A DNA stretch of 64,000 bases, taken from positions 5,601,739 through 5,665,738 of the forward strand of contig OX336340.1 in assembly GCA_946902875.1 (NCBI GenBank). Reading direction: 5' to 3'. This DNA is from Nematopogon swammerdamellus (Eukaryota > Arthropoda > Insecta > Lepidoptera > Adelidae). The notes beneath the pieces are model-generated. The model was not told the origin of the DNA. It worked only from the letters and a program-made list of their open reading frames with translations, and did no database searches. The translations under genes were made by a program, and so were the position numbers. This document shows positions 10,205-20,085 of the stretch, piece by piece (within the stretch, counting starts at the first letter, position 1; each line of letters opens with the position of its first letter).

Positions 10205-10669
10205 AAATATAAATATCATGGCTAATGATTTTATCGATACATGACAAAATATCCGCGCACATCCTTACCTCCAGCGAGTGCGCTGAGCTAATCAAACACA
10301 CGGTTCACGGCGACTACCTCGCGGGGGCAGGCGGAGTTACTGAGGGGGAGCCCGGGGATATTAACCCAGTAATTAAATAATCATTAACACGCCCCCGGGC
10401 TAACTCCGCGCGACTGATTCGATACTAAACTTCGATCATTCCAGCCGATATTTTGCCCTGATTGATACGGTTAATGCTTCGGGGGTAATCATCAGACATC
10501 GATGCTTATATTTGGGGTTAATTATTGTGTCGGTTCGTATTTTGGGAAAAAGTTCGTGGTTTTGTGGATGGTTTTTGTATGTTTTTGTGTTGCTTGTGAT
10601 TAACTTATAATTTGTATTCTTCATATCCACTTTCTATATGTTTTTTTAATGTTAATTTTATTTATTCAC
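10205..10669. other. Unassigned sequence
   Basis: Contains a GC-rich patch with GGGAGCCCGGGGATATTAAC and a nearby inverted partner (CGCCCCCGGGCTAACTCC), then AT-rich sequence. No gene. Confidence 0.35.
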
Positions 10670-11020
10670 CAGCTTTTGCCTGCGGCTTCGCTCGTGTGAA
10701 ATTCGTATTTAAAACGAAGAAAGTAAGTAAGCCCGCTACCGTACTTTTATTTCGGTTCGCGGAACAATGCGGTTTGTATGAGAGCCACATATAATCGGAA
10801 CTTAATTTTATTTAGCCTATCCTGTGTCACGTATAGCTAAATGTGCTTGTACTAAGTTTCATAGCATTCGGATAATCGGTTTAAGAGTTATGAAGGAACG
10901 TAATTACATACATACAGAAAAGATTTCTAAAAATCGTCAATTTAGTTTTCAATCATGCATAGATTATACAAGCGCTATATGTCATAAAACAAAGTAACTT
11001 TCTTCATGACCAACCCAGAT
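10670..11020 (+). repeat. Family D repeat, left part of an interrupted copy
   Basis: Near-complete family D copy: AGCTTTTGCCTGCGGCTTCG, GAAATTCGTATTTAAAACGA, TTTGTATGAGAGCCACAT, CATAAAACAAAGTAAC and CATGACCAACCC. The expected last 25 bp (ACAGATTTATTATTAGTAT) reappear only at 13767-13790, after the inserted DNA transposon. Confidence 0.75.
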
Positions 11021-12050
11021 AAAATGGCGACCGACTAACTTTCACACTGCGCTGTCACACCAGTGTGAAGGTTAGGAAAATTATTTCCCAACCTTCTCAC
11101 CGTGAGTGCCACGATTAAGAGCAGTGTGAACGTTAGGATTTTTCCTTCCTAACGTTCACATTAGTATTAAGAATAGGAAGTGGCTTTCTTAACCTTCACA
11201 CCGTTGCGAATTAAAACCCTCTTTACTAAATTATGATATCTCTGGCCACTTGAATAAAATTATAGCTCAGATGTCGATGCTAAAAAAAAGATAATAGAAG
11301 TTTTATGGGATGTCATCAATATCATTTGAATACTTTATCTCGAAAAAATTTAAATAAAAAATAATTAAAACACGACTACTGAAAAATCACGCTCTAAAAA
11401 CACGAGTCAGTAAGCCTGGATACGAAATACGGCATCGTTTGTATGAGAACCGAGGTAGCCGCCAAAGGGGTGTGAAGTCTGAGGCGGGAGCGGCGCATGG
11501 AACGCCGTGATTGGCCGAGCGAGTAGGTAGCCAAGTGACGCCAGTCTTCCATACGTTTGAACGGGATTCATACAATAAGTCGCTCATTGTGTCGATTCGC
11601 GATGAAAAGATGAAACGGATTTAACAATATTTAACCCTTCTTTACATCAAGGGAATAATATAACTTTCTCTTAAATGCAACAAAAACAAAACAAAGGCAA
11701 CGCCCCTTTCACAATTTTGCGAATTTGCAGATTTTCGCATAAACACGGTAATAGTTCTAAGTTCTGAGATACCTCGGATACTTTATTATAAATCTACATA
11801 AAATTTCCAAAACAATGATATGTAAGACCTCGTACATTGGTATTATCTTATTGGAGTATTTGTTATTGGAATTTTCCAAAATTAAAAAAATAATGTTAGA
11901 AAGTCGAAAAGTTTTGTAACCAAAAAAAAAAAATTATATTATTAACATCTATTTGCTAATTACTTAGCCAACGATATGACAAATTATATTGCAATATGAC
12001 TTCGCGAAAAATTCGCGAAAATCTACCCTACCATAAAAAATTTATGAGTA

Positions 12051-12177
12051 CCCACCTCGATATTTAATTTTTTTACGGTAAAATGAGGTTTTCCAGGCTT
12101 TGCCTTTTTTAACAAACTAACCAGCCATACCCACCTGGATATTAAATTTTTTTACGGTAAAATGAGGTTTTCCAGGT
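12051..12177. repeat. 79-bp direct repeat, under two copies
   Basis: CCCACCTSGATATT and ACGGTAAAATGAGGTTTTCC recur with a 79-bp shift (12051 and 12130) inside the large DNA transposon. Confidence 0.75.
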
Positions 12178-12405
12178 ATGACCAAAACAAATTATCACGT
12201 GATAGATGGGTAGATCTCATCGAGACGTTCAGTTTGAGTACCAACACAATGGGTCTAAGTTCAGTGGTTCTCGAGATATGACCAAAACAAATTAACACGT
12301 GACAGATGGGTAGATCTCACCGAGACGTTCAGTTTGAGTACCAACACGATGGGTCTAAGTCCAGTGGTTCTGTAGATATGACCAAAACTAATGATCACGT
12401 GACAG
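12177..12405. repeat. 100-bp tandem repeat, 2.3 copies
   Basis: ATGACCAAAACAAATTA begins at 12178, 12278 and (diverged) 12378, an exact 100-bp period. Units share CACGTGACAGATGGGTAG and TTCAGTTTGAGTACCAACAC. It lies within the large DNA transposon, directly after the 79-bp repeat. Confidence 0.85.
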
Positions 12406-13328
12406 ATGATAATTCCGACCCCTCACTCGCATGATCGCATCGCATTTCGCATTTAGATGCTAGCTAGCTAGCCAGCAGCGGAGCGCAGGCGCTATATAGC
12501 ATTTAGCATTTAGCAGTACCACAGATAAATAGCACATACTTCATTGCTTTGTGCGTTCCAAAACAAACGAACCAACAAAGTTTTACGAACGAAACAGCAA
12601 TGCTAACTAACATTAAATGTGATTATTGCTTAGCATTTAGCATTAATTTTTATTCATCAGGGCGCTTAGCAGTGCTAAATGCTAACGGGGTATTCATTAT
12701 GAATTAATTTTGTTAATGCTAAGCATAACAAGACTAATTCACGGTAGACGCATGACCTAAAGAAATTAATTCCTTTAGAGTCGCTCAAAAGTAAAAACCG
12801 GTAGGTACTGGTTGAATGAAAAAAGCGCGATAAACGAATATTGAACGAGGAAACCTGCTGAGGTTGACTAGAAGAAATGTCCTTTGGCAATAAGGCAGAA
12901 TGCATGAAATATCTGTATACATTTAACATACATATTTATCAATAAACAAAAAAAATTACAAGAGCTAACTGCATCCAACACGATAGTCGACCTATGGTGG
13001 GTAAGCAGAAAAGAGCTCTCCATACATATTTACGCCGATGTTTGTTACTGAAATTCAAGCGAAAAATGCTATCAAATTGAATGAAAGTACTTACTCGTGA
13101 AAGGTGACTCCATCTGTGTTCAAGTTTGAATTTTTCGACGACTTTTTGCACCAAAGCACTGCACAATGAGGCATTTTGTGACAGACGCGCACGTTCGCTC
13201 CGCCTGAGCGGCGGACGGAGACTAAGATCGGTCGCCGGCGCTAGACTGACGCGCTGGCGCGTGTGCGCCGACGCGCGGCTACCCCTGTCCTCCTATGTAT
13301 AGCGTATTCAGGCTTACTGACTCGTGTC

Positions 13329-13533
13329 TAAAAAAGTATGAAACAAGAAAATAATTCATAGTGATATCCAGAGGATAGCCGTGGTCATATGGCACTTTGC
13401 CCTAAAACTTATGATCGCTTACTACTGTTAGAAATTAGAATGTATTGTTTTTTTAGGGTAGGTGGCATACGACCACGGCTATCCTCTGAACATCACTATG
13501 AATTATTTTCTTGTTTCATACTTTTTTAGAGTG
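13329..13533. mobile_element. Foldback MITE nested in the right terminus
   Basis: Arms of about 60 bp, almost identical and inverted. The outer end is TCTAAAAAAGTATGAAACAA, and a block further in is CAGAGGATAGCCGTGGTC; the loop is about 70 nt. The sequence it interrupts is present uninterrupted in the inverted left terminus (11379-11422), which therefore acts as the empty site. CTAAAAAA at both ends is compatible with a TA target. Confidence 0.8.
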
Positions 13534-13766
13534 TGATTTTTCAGTAGTCGGGTTTTCGTTTTTGGAACAAATTTTTTTTACAAGTAGGTAGGTAAACACT
13601 GTTCAGTTCAGTTTGGCTTAACAGTGTGAAGGTTAGTCCGACGTGAGTGTGAAGGTGAGAAAAGAAATTTGACGGTGTGAAGGTTAGGAAAGCAACTTCT
13701 TATCCTTAACACTAATGTGAAGGTTGGGAAATAATTTTCCTAACCTTCACACTGGTGTGACAGAGA

Positions 13767-13792
13767 CAGATTTATTATTAGTATTGATAATT
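13767..13792 (+). repeat. Family D repeat, right part of the interrupted copy
   Basis: ACAGATTTATTATTAGTATTG completes the family D copy that begins at 10670; it matches 9605-9630. Confidence 0.7.
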
Positions 13793-13924
13793 AGAAATTA
13801 AAATGTTCACCAGTCCGATTGTTTCATATTATTATCGTTCAGCAAGCTATTTAAATTTAATTTTTGGGAAAATAATTATTCATTTATTTATTTTATTGTA
13901 TTCCCAAATTTTTAGATTGTCTAT

Positions 13925-14182
13925 TCATCCGGCCGGGAGCGTCCCACGCTACGTTTGCTTGTACGTCGCTTCCACTCGAGCACCTGTCTACGCCAGCGGT
14001 TATCGGGTCTGCGACAGATGTGGCCAGCCCACTGCCACTTCATCTTGCAAATTTTCTTAGCAATGTTGATTACCGCCGGGAGTGGGTGGATGGATGAGAA
14101 GAGCGGAACTTCACGTGTGTTGGGAGAGACCTATATCCAGCAGTGGACCGGTACTGTCTGATGATGATGATGATGATGATAA
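13925..14182. pseudogene. LINE RT C-terminus with inverted 5' segment
   Basis: Two pieces of the same LINE protein lie head to head. On the minus strand (14062 to 13925) is KWQWAGHICRRPDNRWRRQ followed by VLEWKRRTSKRSVGRS, the usual C-terminal region after the reverse transcriptase domain. On the plus strand (from about 14065) is the next portion, AGSGWMDEK, then GETYIQQWTGTV and a stop, followed by a (GAT)n tail at 14161-14180. The upstream piece is inverted relative to the downstream piece and little sequence is lost between them, the structure expected from twin priming during target-primed reverse transcription. Non-functional. Confidence 0.65.
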
Positions 14183-14189
14183 TTCACAT

Positions 14190-14600
14190 ATTTTAAAGAA
14201 AAGAAAATAATAGAATATATGTAATAAAAAATAAATAAAATGCCTAATGCAAAATTTTATAATGAAAAATAAAGTCAATATAGATTTCTCTAAATATAAA
14301 TTCGATTAATAGTCACCAAAATCTATCGATATCCATGGATGGCTTTTAGTCATAAATGCTGCGTTTGTTCAATGGCGCGTCAGGGCTGTCGGTAAACAGT
14401 CCTTCCGTTAGGGGCCGATATTCTAATCACGAGTGTCGGCCGCGCGGTTAAACGAATATTTAGATATGCCCGATATAGTCGCCAGTTGATCTGTATAGTG
14501 CTGGAATAACCACACGTAGCAGATGTTTATGAAATGAAAATTAAATGAAATGTATTTTATTTTCTCTTTCAACTTTAAAATATATTATTGTGAATAATAT
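14190..14600. other. Unassigned AT-rich sequence
   Basis: No frame or matched repeat; short GC patch GTGTCGGCCGCGCGG near 14440. Confidence 0.4.
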
Positions 14601-14627
14601 ATTTTTTGTTATACCAATATTTGGTTA

Positions 14628-14781
14628 TATTTTACAAAACAGACACTTCTTCTAATATAATGTGACTTTACTTACATAGTCGTCATCAGTGTGTCAGATC
14701 TATTTAATTATATGTATAGATGAACCACTGATGACGGCTATTTTAATTATTAGAAGTGTGTATTTTGTAAAATATAGATAT
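14628..14781. mobile_element. Small foldback MITE
   Basis: Imperfect inverted arms of about 65 bp: ATATTTTACAAAAYA, ACACTTCT and CGTCATCAGTG on the left, with their complements on the right (CACTGATGACG, AGAAGTGTGTATTTTGTAAA). Loop about 25 nt. No coding capacity. Confidence 0.65.
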
Positions 14782-14854
14782 ATAGTAACAACGTGTCCCT
14801 AAACTCAACGTCAAGCGGGAACCAAGGAGTAGGCCAGTTTATGACGTAGCCGTT

Positions 14855-14998
14855 GACACACACACCAGTGTAGGAAGATCATCCGCCAAGTGGGACGATG
14901 ACATCAAGTACGTCGGCGGAAAACAGTGGCTCCGTACTGCTAAAAGAGGAAATGGAGAGGCGCATGTCCAGCAGTGCACGCATACACGCTGACAGACT
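14855..14998 (+). pseudogene. LINE C-terminal fragment
   Basis: A plus frame gives GRSSAKWDDDIKYVGGKQW, then LRTAK and EAHVQQCT, the decayed equivalent of the conserved LINE end (W-DD---AG--W ... EAYVQQWT) seen also at 14065-14160 and on the minus strand at 17175-17276. It is 5'-truncated, with an internal deletion before the final block. Confidence 0.6.
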
Positions 14999-15009
14999 GA
15001 CTCTAAGAA

Positions 15010-15115
15010 TATCTAAAGGATGACTGGAAGGAATCCCTGTAAGTTGTAAGTCCGCCTTTGCCCCTTCATGTAAAATATATATGGAGCTTATTTCTGTAAT
15101 TTTTTTTTGTAGCAA
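15010..15115 (+). repeat. LINE 3' UTR fragment
   Basis: AAAGGATGACTGGAAGGAAT and GTAAGTCCGCCTTTG match the 3' end of the LINE that splits a SINE-B at 59743-59930 (AAGGTTGACTGGAAGAAATC and GATAAGTGCGC). Confidence 0.5.
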
Positions 15116-15121
15116 CAAAAT

Positions 15122-15226
15122 TGAATGGAATGGAAAGCAGTGGAATGGAGTGAAACACAATGGAATGGAGTGGAACGGAACGGAAAAGAACTAAACGGAA
15201 CGGAACTAAACGGAACGGAACGGAGT
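15122..15226 (+). repeat. GGAAT/GGAAC pentanucleotide array
   Basis: About 100 bp of GGAAT, GGAGT and GGAAC units (for example GGAATGGAGTGGAACGGAAC) with occasional TAAAC interruptions. Confidence 0.8.
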
Positions 15227-15730
15227 TTTGGGCAGAACACACTTAAAACCTGATTCTTAGATCAGACAGAAAGAAAAGAATATTTTTTTCCGAAAGTTAT
15301 TGATCACTCCAAAAATACATAGCATTCGTTTGATATAGGTATAGAAAACAGAAATAATAAATATATCATTGAGAACGGTAGATAAATTGTTTGAAGCTAG
15401 ATACAATCCGCTTACCCGAAATTACTCTCAACATTTGTTGTCATCGGTAATATCACTGAAAAAGATAAAATTTCGGGTATTCTGCCGTTTCTTGTGAAAA
15501 CATCGATGAAAGCTACGTAGGATGAAAGCCAGCAGATTTCATTGAATTCTTAAAATCACTTTAGTCTTTATAAATAAAAATGGAAATGGTATATAATATA
15601 TTTATAAATATATTATTACCAAGGTGAATCACCTCAGTCGTAGTCTGTACCACATTTATTTTATATATACATACACACACCTATACCACAAACAGCACTT
15701 ATGTATTACTAAAAGAGCTTAATTTATATA
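15227..15730. other. Unassigned sequence
   Basis: AT-rich; nothing recognised. Confidence 0.4.
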
Positions 15731-15732
15731 AA

Positions 15733-16010
15733 ATAACCAGCTTTTGCCCGCGGCTTCGCTCGCGGATAATAAACGATCGCTTATCTTATATTACCTCTCC
15801 CTCTCTCTCCCGTCCATACTATACTTTCTTTGATACTGCTCAGTACTGCTTACCCCTAAGCCTATTTAGCGTGATAGTATATAGCCTATAGAGAGCCTCA
15901 AGAACTACTCCTTCCATTGGTGTAAACCGCATCAAAATCTGTTCAGTCGTGCCGGAGTTTACTTCATACATACATACATACAGACGGACCCTTTTATAAG
16001 AATTAGAGAT
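15733..16010 (+). repeat. Family G repeat
   Basis: Begins CCAGCTTTTGCCCGCGGCTT and continues TCGCTCGCGG, CTATACTTTCTTTGATACTG, TATTTAGCGTGATAGTAT, CATTGGTGTAAACCGCAT and a CATA/CAGA-rich end. Other copies: 26690-27003 (minus) and 55200-55400 (plus, 5'-truncated). Likely the 3' part of a LINE, by analogy with the RTE-type end at 56040-56160. Confidence 0.6.
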
Positions 16011-16329
16011 GAGAGATAGAGATAGATATAGAGTTAATTAAAAATGTACAAATGTATATTGTTAACCTTAGAACCTTGTTGGGTTGGGTGGCAACCCAAG
16101 TAGCACAAGTAGCAGTATAAATCATCACTTTTGGTGTAACTGTGAACATCAAGCATTTATAAACATTTAATAAGGTTCAGCCGTGATCTTATAGCAGTGC
16201 ATTACGCTTTATTCTGTATAATAGCATCATAAAAGAGAAAAAATATACCATTGTAACACTATTCGTGATACTAACTATGATGCGGTTAAGCAGAAATGTG
16301 AACAAAATGTGAACTAAAGGCTGTTTAAT

Positions 16330-16821
16330 TTGTGCCCATTTAAGAGTTATAACAGCTTCAACAGCTCTTTTGACTCTGTTATACAGCTAGCTTGTACAGC
16401 TTTCAGTATTTATGGAAACCGTAAGGCAGCGGCTGTACAGCTTTTTTGTGCTACTTGGGAATGCACTAGTGTTATGGGTTTGCCGTCGCAGTTTGACTAT
16501 TTCTACACCAGTTTTGTATTACATTACATGCGCAAGAAAACAATCGTCACATCATATCCGGCTAACCCGACCGGCTCTATATCCGGACCGCCGAAAAATG
16601 TTGTGTTTGCTCACTGCCGCGTAATGAATATGCAGCGATGGGCGGCGGCGAAACTCCCGTGGTGCCTTTATTTGACGGCGCCCGCCCGTCCCGATACTGG
16701 GCGGGGCGCCCAAAACTCAGCCGTCTACCGCCCCCGGGCACGGCGACGAAGGCAGGACCCCGACAATATGTTTGAGCATAAATTTGCAGTCCGTGAGAGG
16801 AATCGAGTTACAAAGTATTGA
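16330..16821 (+). CDS. Hypothetical 163-codon frame, doubtful
   Basis: The longest single-copy plus frame that lies outside the repeats I could identify. The last 60 residues come from a CpG-rich patch (GGGCGGGGCGCCC near 16700) and are rich in Arg, Pro and Ala. No domain, signal peptide or transmembrane segment is recognisable. The chosen ATG has no supporting context, and ATGs further in would serve equally well. No polyadenylation signal is obvious within 50 bp after the TGA. Alternatives are a chance frame through a small unclassified repeat, or a single exon; the CpG patch could instead be promoter-like. I regard coding as unproven. Confidence 0.15.
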   Translation: MCPFKSYNSFNSSFDSVIQLACTAFSIYGNRKAAAVQLFCATWECTSVMGLPSQFDYFYTSFVLHYMRKKTIVTSYPANPTGSISGPPKNVVFAHCRVMNMQRWAAAKLPWCLYLTAPARPDTGRGAQNSAVYRPRARRRRQDPDNMFEHKFAVRERNRVTKY

Positions 16822-17170
16822 GAATTTGTTGCTTATATTATAGTTCAAGAGGCCGGACGAAGGCACTTAACATATTTTGTGCTAGCTCGTTTTATGTCAT
16901 GCAGTCGATAGCGCCCAATAGCTGCCGACAAGGCATTATTATTCAAATTGGTTTGTGATCTCGGTGCAGCCGAAAGTATTGAATATAAATGTTGTATTTT
17001 TATATACTTATAACATTTAGGTACCTATCTGAGGGCCGTGCATGTGTACATAATTTGAAAGAAAGTGTGAGTGTTAAATTTAAACTAATTATAACTAAAA
17101 TTTTTCAAACTGCAGGTTTGGAAAATTTTAATTATAGATTTATTATTAAGGCAGACTAAGATTTACAATT
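16822..17170. other. Unassigned sequence
   Basis: No repeat match; AT-rich with no frame. Confidence 0.4.
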
Positions 17171-17174
17171 AATT

Positions 17175-17276
17175 TCATCATCATCATCAGCCTGTATCGG
17201 TTTACTGCTGGACATAGGCCTCTCCCAAGGCACGCCACCACACGCGGTCTTCCGCTCTTCTCATCCATCCACTCCT
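17175..17276 (-). pseudogene. LINE C-terminal end with (CAT)n tail
   Basis: On the minus strand, GGAGTGGATGGATGAGAAG, GGAGAGGCCTATGTCCAGCA and a (GAT)n tail. It encodes the LINE end (GEAYVQQ) with a premature stop. Same family as 14065-14182. Confidence 0.65.
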
Positions 17277-17482
17277 ATTTTTAATTATTTTAATTTCGTT
17301 TAATTTATTTTATTTTGATTGTTAAAGCATATTTTCTGTTGTGTTTGTATTATATTATTATGAAATGAAATAATAAATAAAGTATAGTGAGTGAATAATA
17401 GTACATATCTAACATAATTGTATAATCTGATCTTCTGTATATAAATATATTAAAATAGTCCTAAGATTTATTTTATTAATGA

Positions 17483-17580
17483 CTAGCTGTGCCCGCGGCT
17501 CCGCCCGCTCTCATATTTCACTTCTCTGCTAACCTCATAAGCCATTTAACGTGATGAAATGTAGCCTATAATTGATGGGA
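17483..17580 (+). repeat. Family C repeat, 5' part
   Basis: GACTAGCTGTGCCCGCGGCT, CCGCTCTCATATTTCACTTC and GATGGGA; the copy stops where the MITE at 17580-17862 begins. Confidence 0.65.
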
Positions 17581-17862
17581 TATACACGGTGTTACAGTTG
17601 CCCCCGTAATATTTTTAACTGACATAAGGGGGTTATTCTATATGTGAAACTAAACAACTACTGTGGCGAAAAACAATTTTTTGAAACAAAAAAAAATATT
17701 TTTTTCCATACAAATTTGAAATACCTATTCTCAAAATGTATGGAGAAAAAAAATTGTTTTTCTTAAAATTAAAAAGTCGTAGAACAAAATTTGTTCTATT
17801 TCACGTACAGAATCACCCCCTTTCGGGTTTTACGGTTAGGTTTGCAACACCGTGTATACATT
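17580..17862. mobile_element. MITE with TATACACGGTGTTRCA inverted termini
   Basis: The left end is TATACACGGTGTTACAGTTG and the right end complement is GTATACACGGTGTTGCAAAC. The interior is AT-rich, with AAGGGGGTTATTCTA and its inverted counterpart AGAATCACCCCCTTT also subterminally inverted. TA flanks fit a Tc1/mariner-type target. A diverged relative of the left half is near 34250-34330. Confidence 0.7.
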
Positions 17863-17871
17863 TACTACTAA

Positions 17872-18010
17872 CTAGCTTGTGCCCGCGGCTTCGATCGCAT
17901 AGCCTATGTCCATCCTGAAGGTGCATTCTAAATCTTGGTCAAATGAAATTTTCAAATCGGATGAGTATTTTCGGAGATTACCTCCTACATCCAAACTTAC
18001 TGATTGAAAT
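17872..18010 (+). repeat. Family J repeat
   Basis: CTAGCTTGTGCCCGCGGCTT, TAGCCTATGTCCATCCTGAA, TTCTAAATCTTGGTCAAA and TATTTTCGGAGATTACCTCC. Other copies are at 22358-22515 and 30737-30880. Confidence 0.6.
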
Positions 18011-18067
18011 ATAAATATAAAATAAAATACTGTATTGATCCAAAACAAAACCACAATATAACAGAAA

Positions 18068-18285
18068 CTAGCTGTGCCCGCGGCTCCGCCCGCTCTCATA
18101 TTTCACTTTACTGCTAACCACATAAGCCATTTAGCGTGATAGTAAGTAGTCTATAGTTGATGGGAAGAATCACGCTATCCGTAGAATTTTTTTTATTAAA
18201 ATCGGTTCAGTGGTTCTCGAGTTATAAGCGGACAGACAGACATACATACAGACAGACAGAAAGCAGACGTTGGATTTTATTAAAG
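18068..18285 (+). repeat. Family C repeat, full-length
   Basis: ACTAGCTGTGCCCGCGGCTC at the 5' end; TTTAGCGTGATAGTAAGTAG, GTTGATGGGAAGAATC, AAAATCGGTTCAGTGGTTCT and CGAGTTATAAGCGGACAGAC in the middle; ATTTTATTAAAGGTA at the 3' end. About 220 bp, no coding capacity. All six copies found here point the same way. Confidence 0.75.
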
Positions 18286-18356
18286 GTAAAAAAAAGGAAG
18301 GAAGGAAAGGATAAACACAATATAATATTTAGACAGTTAATTTAAGATATTAAATT

Positions 18357-18730
18357 AAAATTTTTCGGTGGAGACGATGGGGGCATGGTCTGAGGAGGCA
18401 AAGCGGCTCGCGAAAGACATCGGGATGTCCCTGTACGCTGCTTCAGGAGAACAACGTTCGCTCGAGTTCCTGAGGCAGCGTATCAGTGTGGCCATCCAGC
18501 GAGGCAACGCCGCTAGCGTCCTCGGTACAGTGCCCACATCGTCACACCTGGAGGAGGGTTATTAAGTTTTGTATTGGTTATATGTTTATATTTTATGTTT
18601 TAGTTAGTTTTTAGTTTTTAGTAGTTTTAGTTATAGTTTTTTATTTTATTTGATAGGTAGTTTAAGCTTATTTAATAATTTTAATTTATTAATGTCAAAT
18701 TTATATTAATAAAGAATATATAATTAAAAT
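18357..18730 (+). pseudogene. LINE ORF2 C-terminus and 3' UTR, 5'-truncated
   Basis: The frame gives ETMGAWSEEAKRLAKDIG, then LRQRISVAIQRGNAASVLG and TVPTSS before TAA at about 18564. The (AIQRGNAASVLGT) block is one I associate with the C-terminus of invertebrate retrotransposon polymerases; the clade is not certain. It is followed by about 170 bp of T-rich 3' UTR ending in AATAAAGAATATATAAT, with AATAAA as a plausible polyadenylation signal. Only the last 60 or so codons are present and the reverse transcriptase core is missing, so this is a dead 5'-truncated insertion. Single copy in this window. Confidence 0.6.
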
Positions 18731-18739
18731 AGTAGAATA

Positions 18740-19290
18740 CTTAATCAAAATTAGAAAATTTACATGCTTATATTTTAACAAATACAGTTAAAATAAACTG
18801 GGCTTCTGTGTAAGTTTCTTATCAAAAATAATTATTTGTAAGGGTGGGATCGCACCATGCGGCACTGCACTGCAACGCAGCGGCGCGGCGCGGCGGCAAG
18901 GCGCGTGGTCTTTGTATGAAATTGTATGGAGTAAGTAAGCATTTCATTTTGTGCCGCGACGTACTCCGCCGCGTGTTGCGGTCTCACCTTTATAGAGATC
19001 TAAAATTATATCTCACTGGAAAAGGGCAATGTTCGTCCCGGCCCTAGTGTCACCGGACTCTCAATACATATTGTAATTGCGAAAGGTGAGGAAGGTAAAT
19101 ATTTTCTGTCGCCGCCGGCCGCCGCCGCTACCGCTGGCAAACAAATGAAACTGTTTGCTGAAGGCTTCGTCTTCGAGCTGGGCTGCGGGTGTAAAGTCAT
19201 TTTAGTAATAAGTTCATAATCAGTCATCTATTATTTTAGTAGAACCTGACGTATGGCCGCTTTCGCCACGTCCAGCTCCAATATAGCTGC
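18740..19290. other. Unassigned sequence
   Basis: Contains a GC-rich stretch (18860-18910, 18950-18990) and GCCGCCGGCCGCCGCCGC near 19112. Short frames on both strands do not look coding. No match elsewhere in the window. Confidence 0.35.
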
Positions 19291-19297
19291 CAGTTAA

Positions 19298-19390
19298 TTT
19301 TTTAAAGGGCCTGCCATAAGGTGTCTAACGACGTCCATGGACTTTCGGTCATGTGCGGTGTATGCGAATGGCATGCCGGCCTGACGGAGG
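19298..19390 (-). repeat. LINE-K tail fragment
   Basis: CCATAAGGTGTCTAACGACG, TCCATGGACTTTCGGTC and GGCATGCCGGCCTGACGG, on the minus strand. Confidence 0.5.
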
Positions 19391-19414
19391 AAAATATTTA
19401 TTTTGAAGGAATAT

Positions 19415-19508
19415 TTTGTTATGGAATCTGACATGGTAGGTTTATTCCACCTGCAACCCTCGTGATGTCATTACATCATGTTCTTTCCGAACTAGTTGAC
19501 ATGACAGC
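19415..19508 (-). repeat. Diverged SINE-A tail fragment
   Basis: TATGGAATCTGACATGGTAG, CTCGTGATGTCA and ACATGACAGCGCT are degenerate forms of the SINE-A tail complement. Confidence 0.4.
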
Positions 19509-19509
19509 G

Positions 19510-19640
19510 CTTTTTAACCGACTTAAAAAAAGAGAAGGTTCTCAATTCGTCTGTATTTCTTTTTTGTGTGTTTGTTACTCGATTTCTCCGCCAATTGTCT
19601 ATCGATTTTAATTATTATTTTTTTCTATGATCTAGCTGGC
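19510..19640 (+). repeat. Family L repeat (LINE 3' end type)
   Basis: TTAACCGACTTAAAAAAAGA, GAAGGTTCTCAATTCGTCTG, then TCGATTTCTCCGCCAATTG. The same order occurs inverted at 62090-62220 and 62895-63055. Confidence 0.55.
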
Positions 19641-20085
19641 CGGCTACATTCTATTGAACATACCTAAAATTTCAGTAATGAATTATACAATATATCGATA
19701 AATTATATACATTGTTCAACGTGCCAACCCTCACCCAACTAGGTTGGCACTGGCGCCAGTGTGTACCAAAACCCCAATTTTAAAATAAAATAACTATAGC
19801 AAATCCTTCACTGCAGCATATAATAAAACCAAAGGCCCCGCAAAAACCCATTACCAGCGTTACTAGCCCGATAAAAAACTTCCAATCAACATAGAACAGT
19901 TCCACAACAGCGCTGCCGAGAGGAGATGTTTTCTTTTTACTCGCCTTAAATAATGCCTTTCGCTCCAGCATAGAAAATATCGAGCGATCCTAGACAATGG
20001 AGTGAAATTTACGGCAGTCGCAGCCAGATGGCAGCCTTCAAGTAAACTAAAGACAATAGCTGTCAAAATAAGCGGCGCGGACGCG

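Larger units (their letters stand above)
11021..13766. mobile_element. 2.75-kb non-autonomous DNA transposon, long inverted termini
   Basis: Boundaries come from the family D copy it splits: ACCAACCC before and ACAGATTTATTATTAGTAT after. The ends are long imperfect inverted repeats (about 11050-11430 against 13298-13765). The outermost shared block is GTCACACCAGTGTGAAGG and, next to it, AATTATTTCCCAACCTT. About eleven copies of a motif close to GTGTGAAGGTTAGG occur in both orientations in the two termini (for example 11056, 11083, 11120, 11145, 11190, 13622, 13650, 13675, 13720, 13737). They resemble subterminal transposase-binding arrays. The interior has no transposase frame; it holds two short tandem arrays, a GC-rich patch at 13180-13290 and a nested foldback MITE. 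Superfamily unknown. Confidence 0.7.

Noticed and set aside
15733..16010. Helitron end (CTAG-type)
   Set aside because: CTAG occurs near the CCCGCGGC signature in several families, but I see no TC start and no consistent 3' hairpin with CTRR; LINE-tail features are more convincing.
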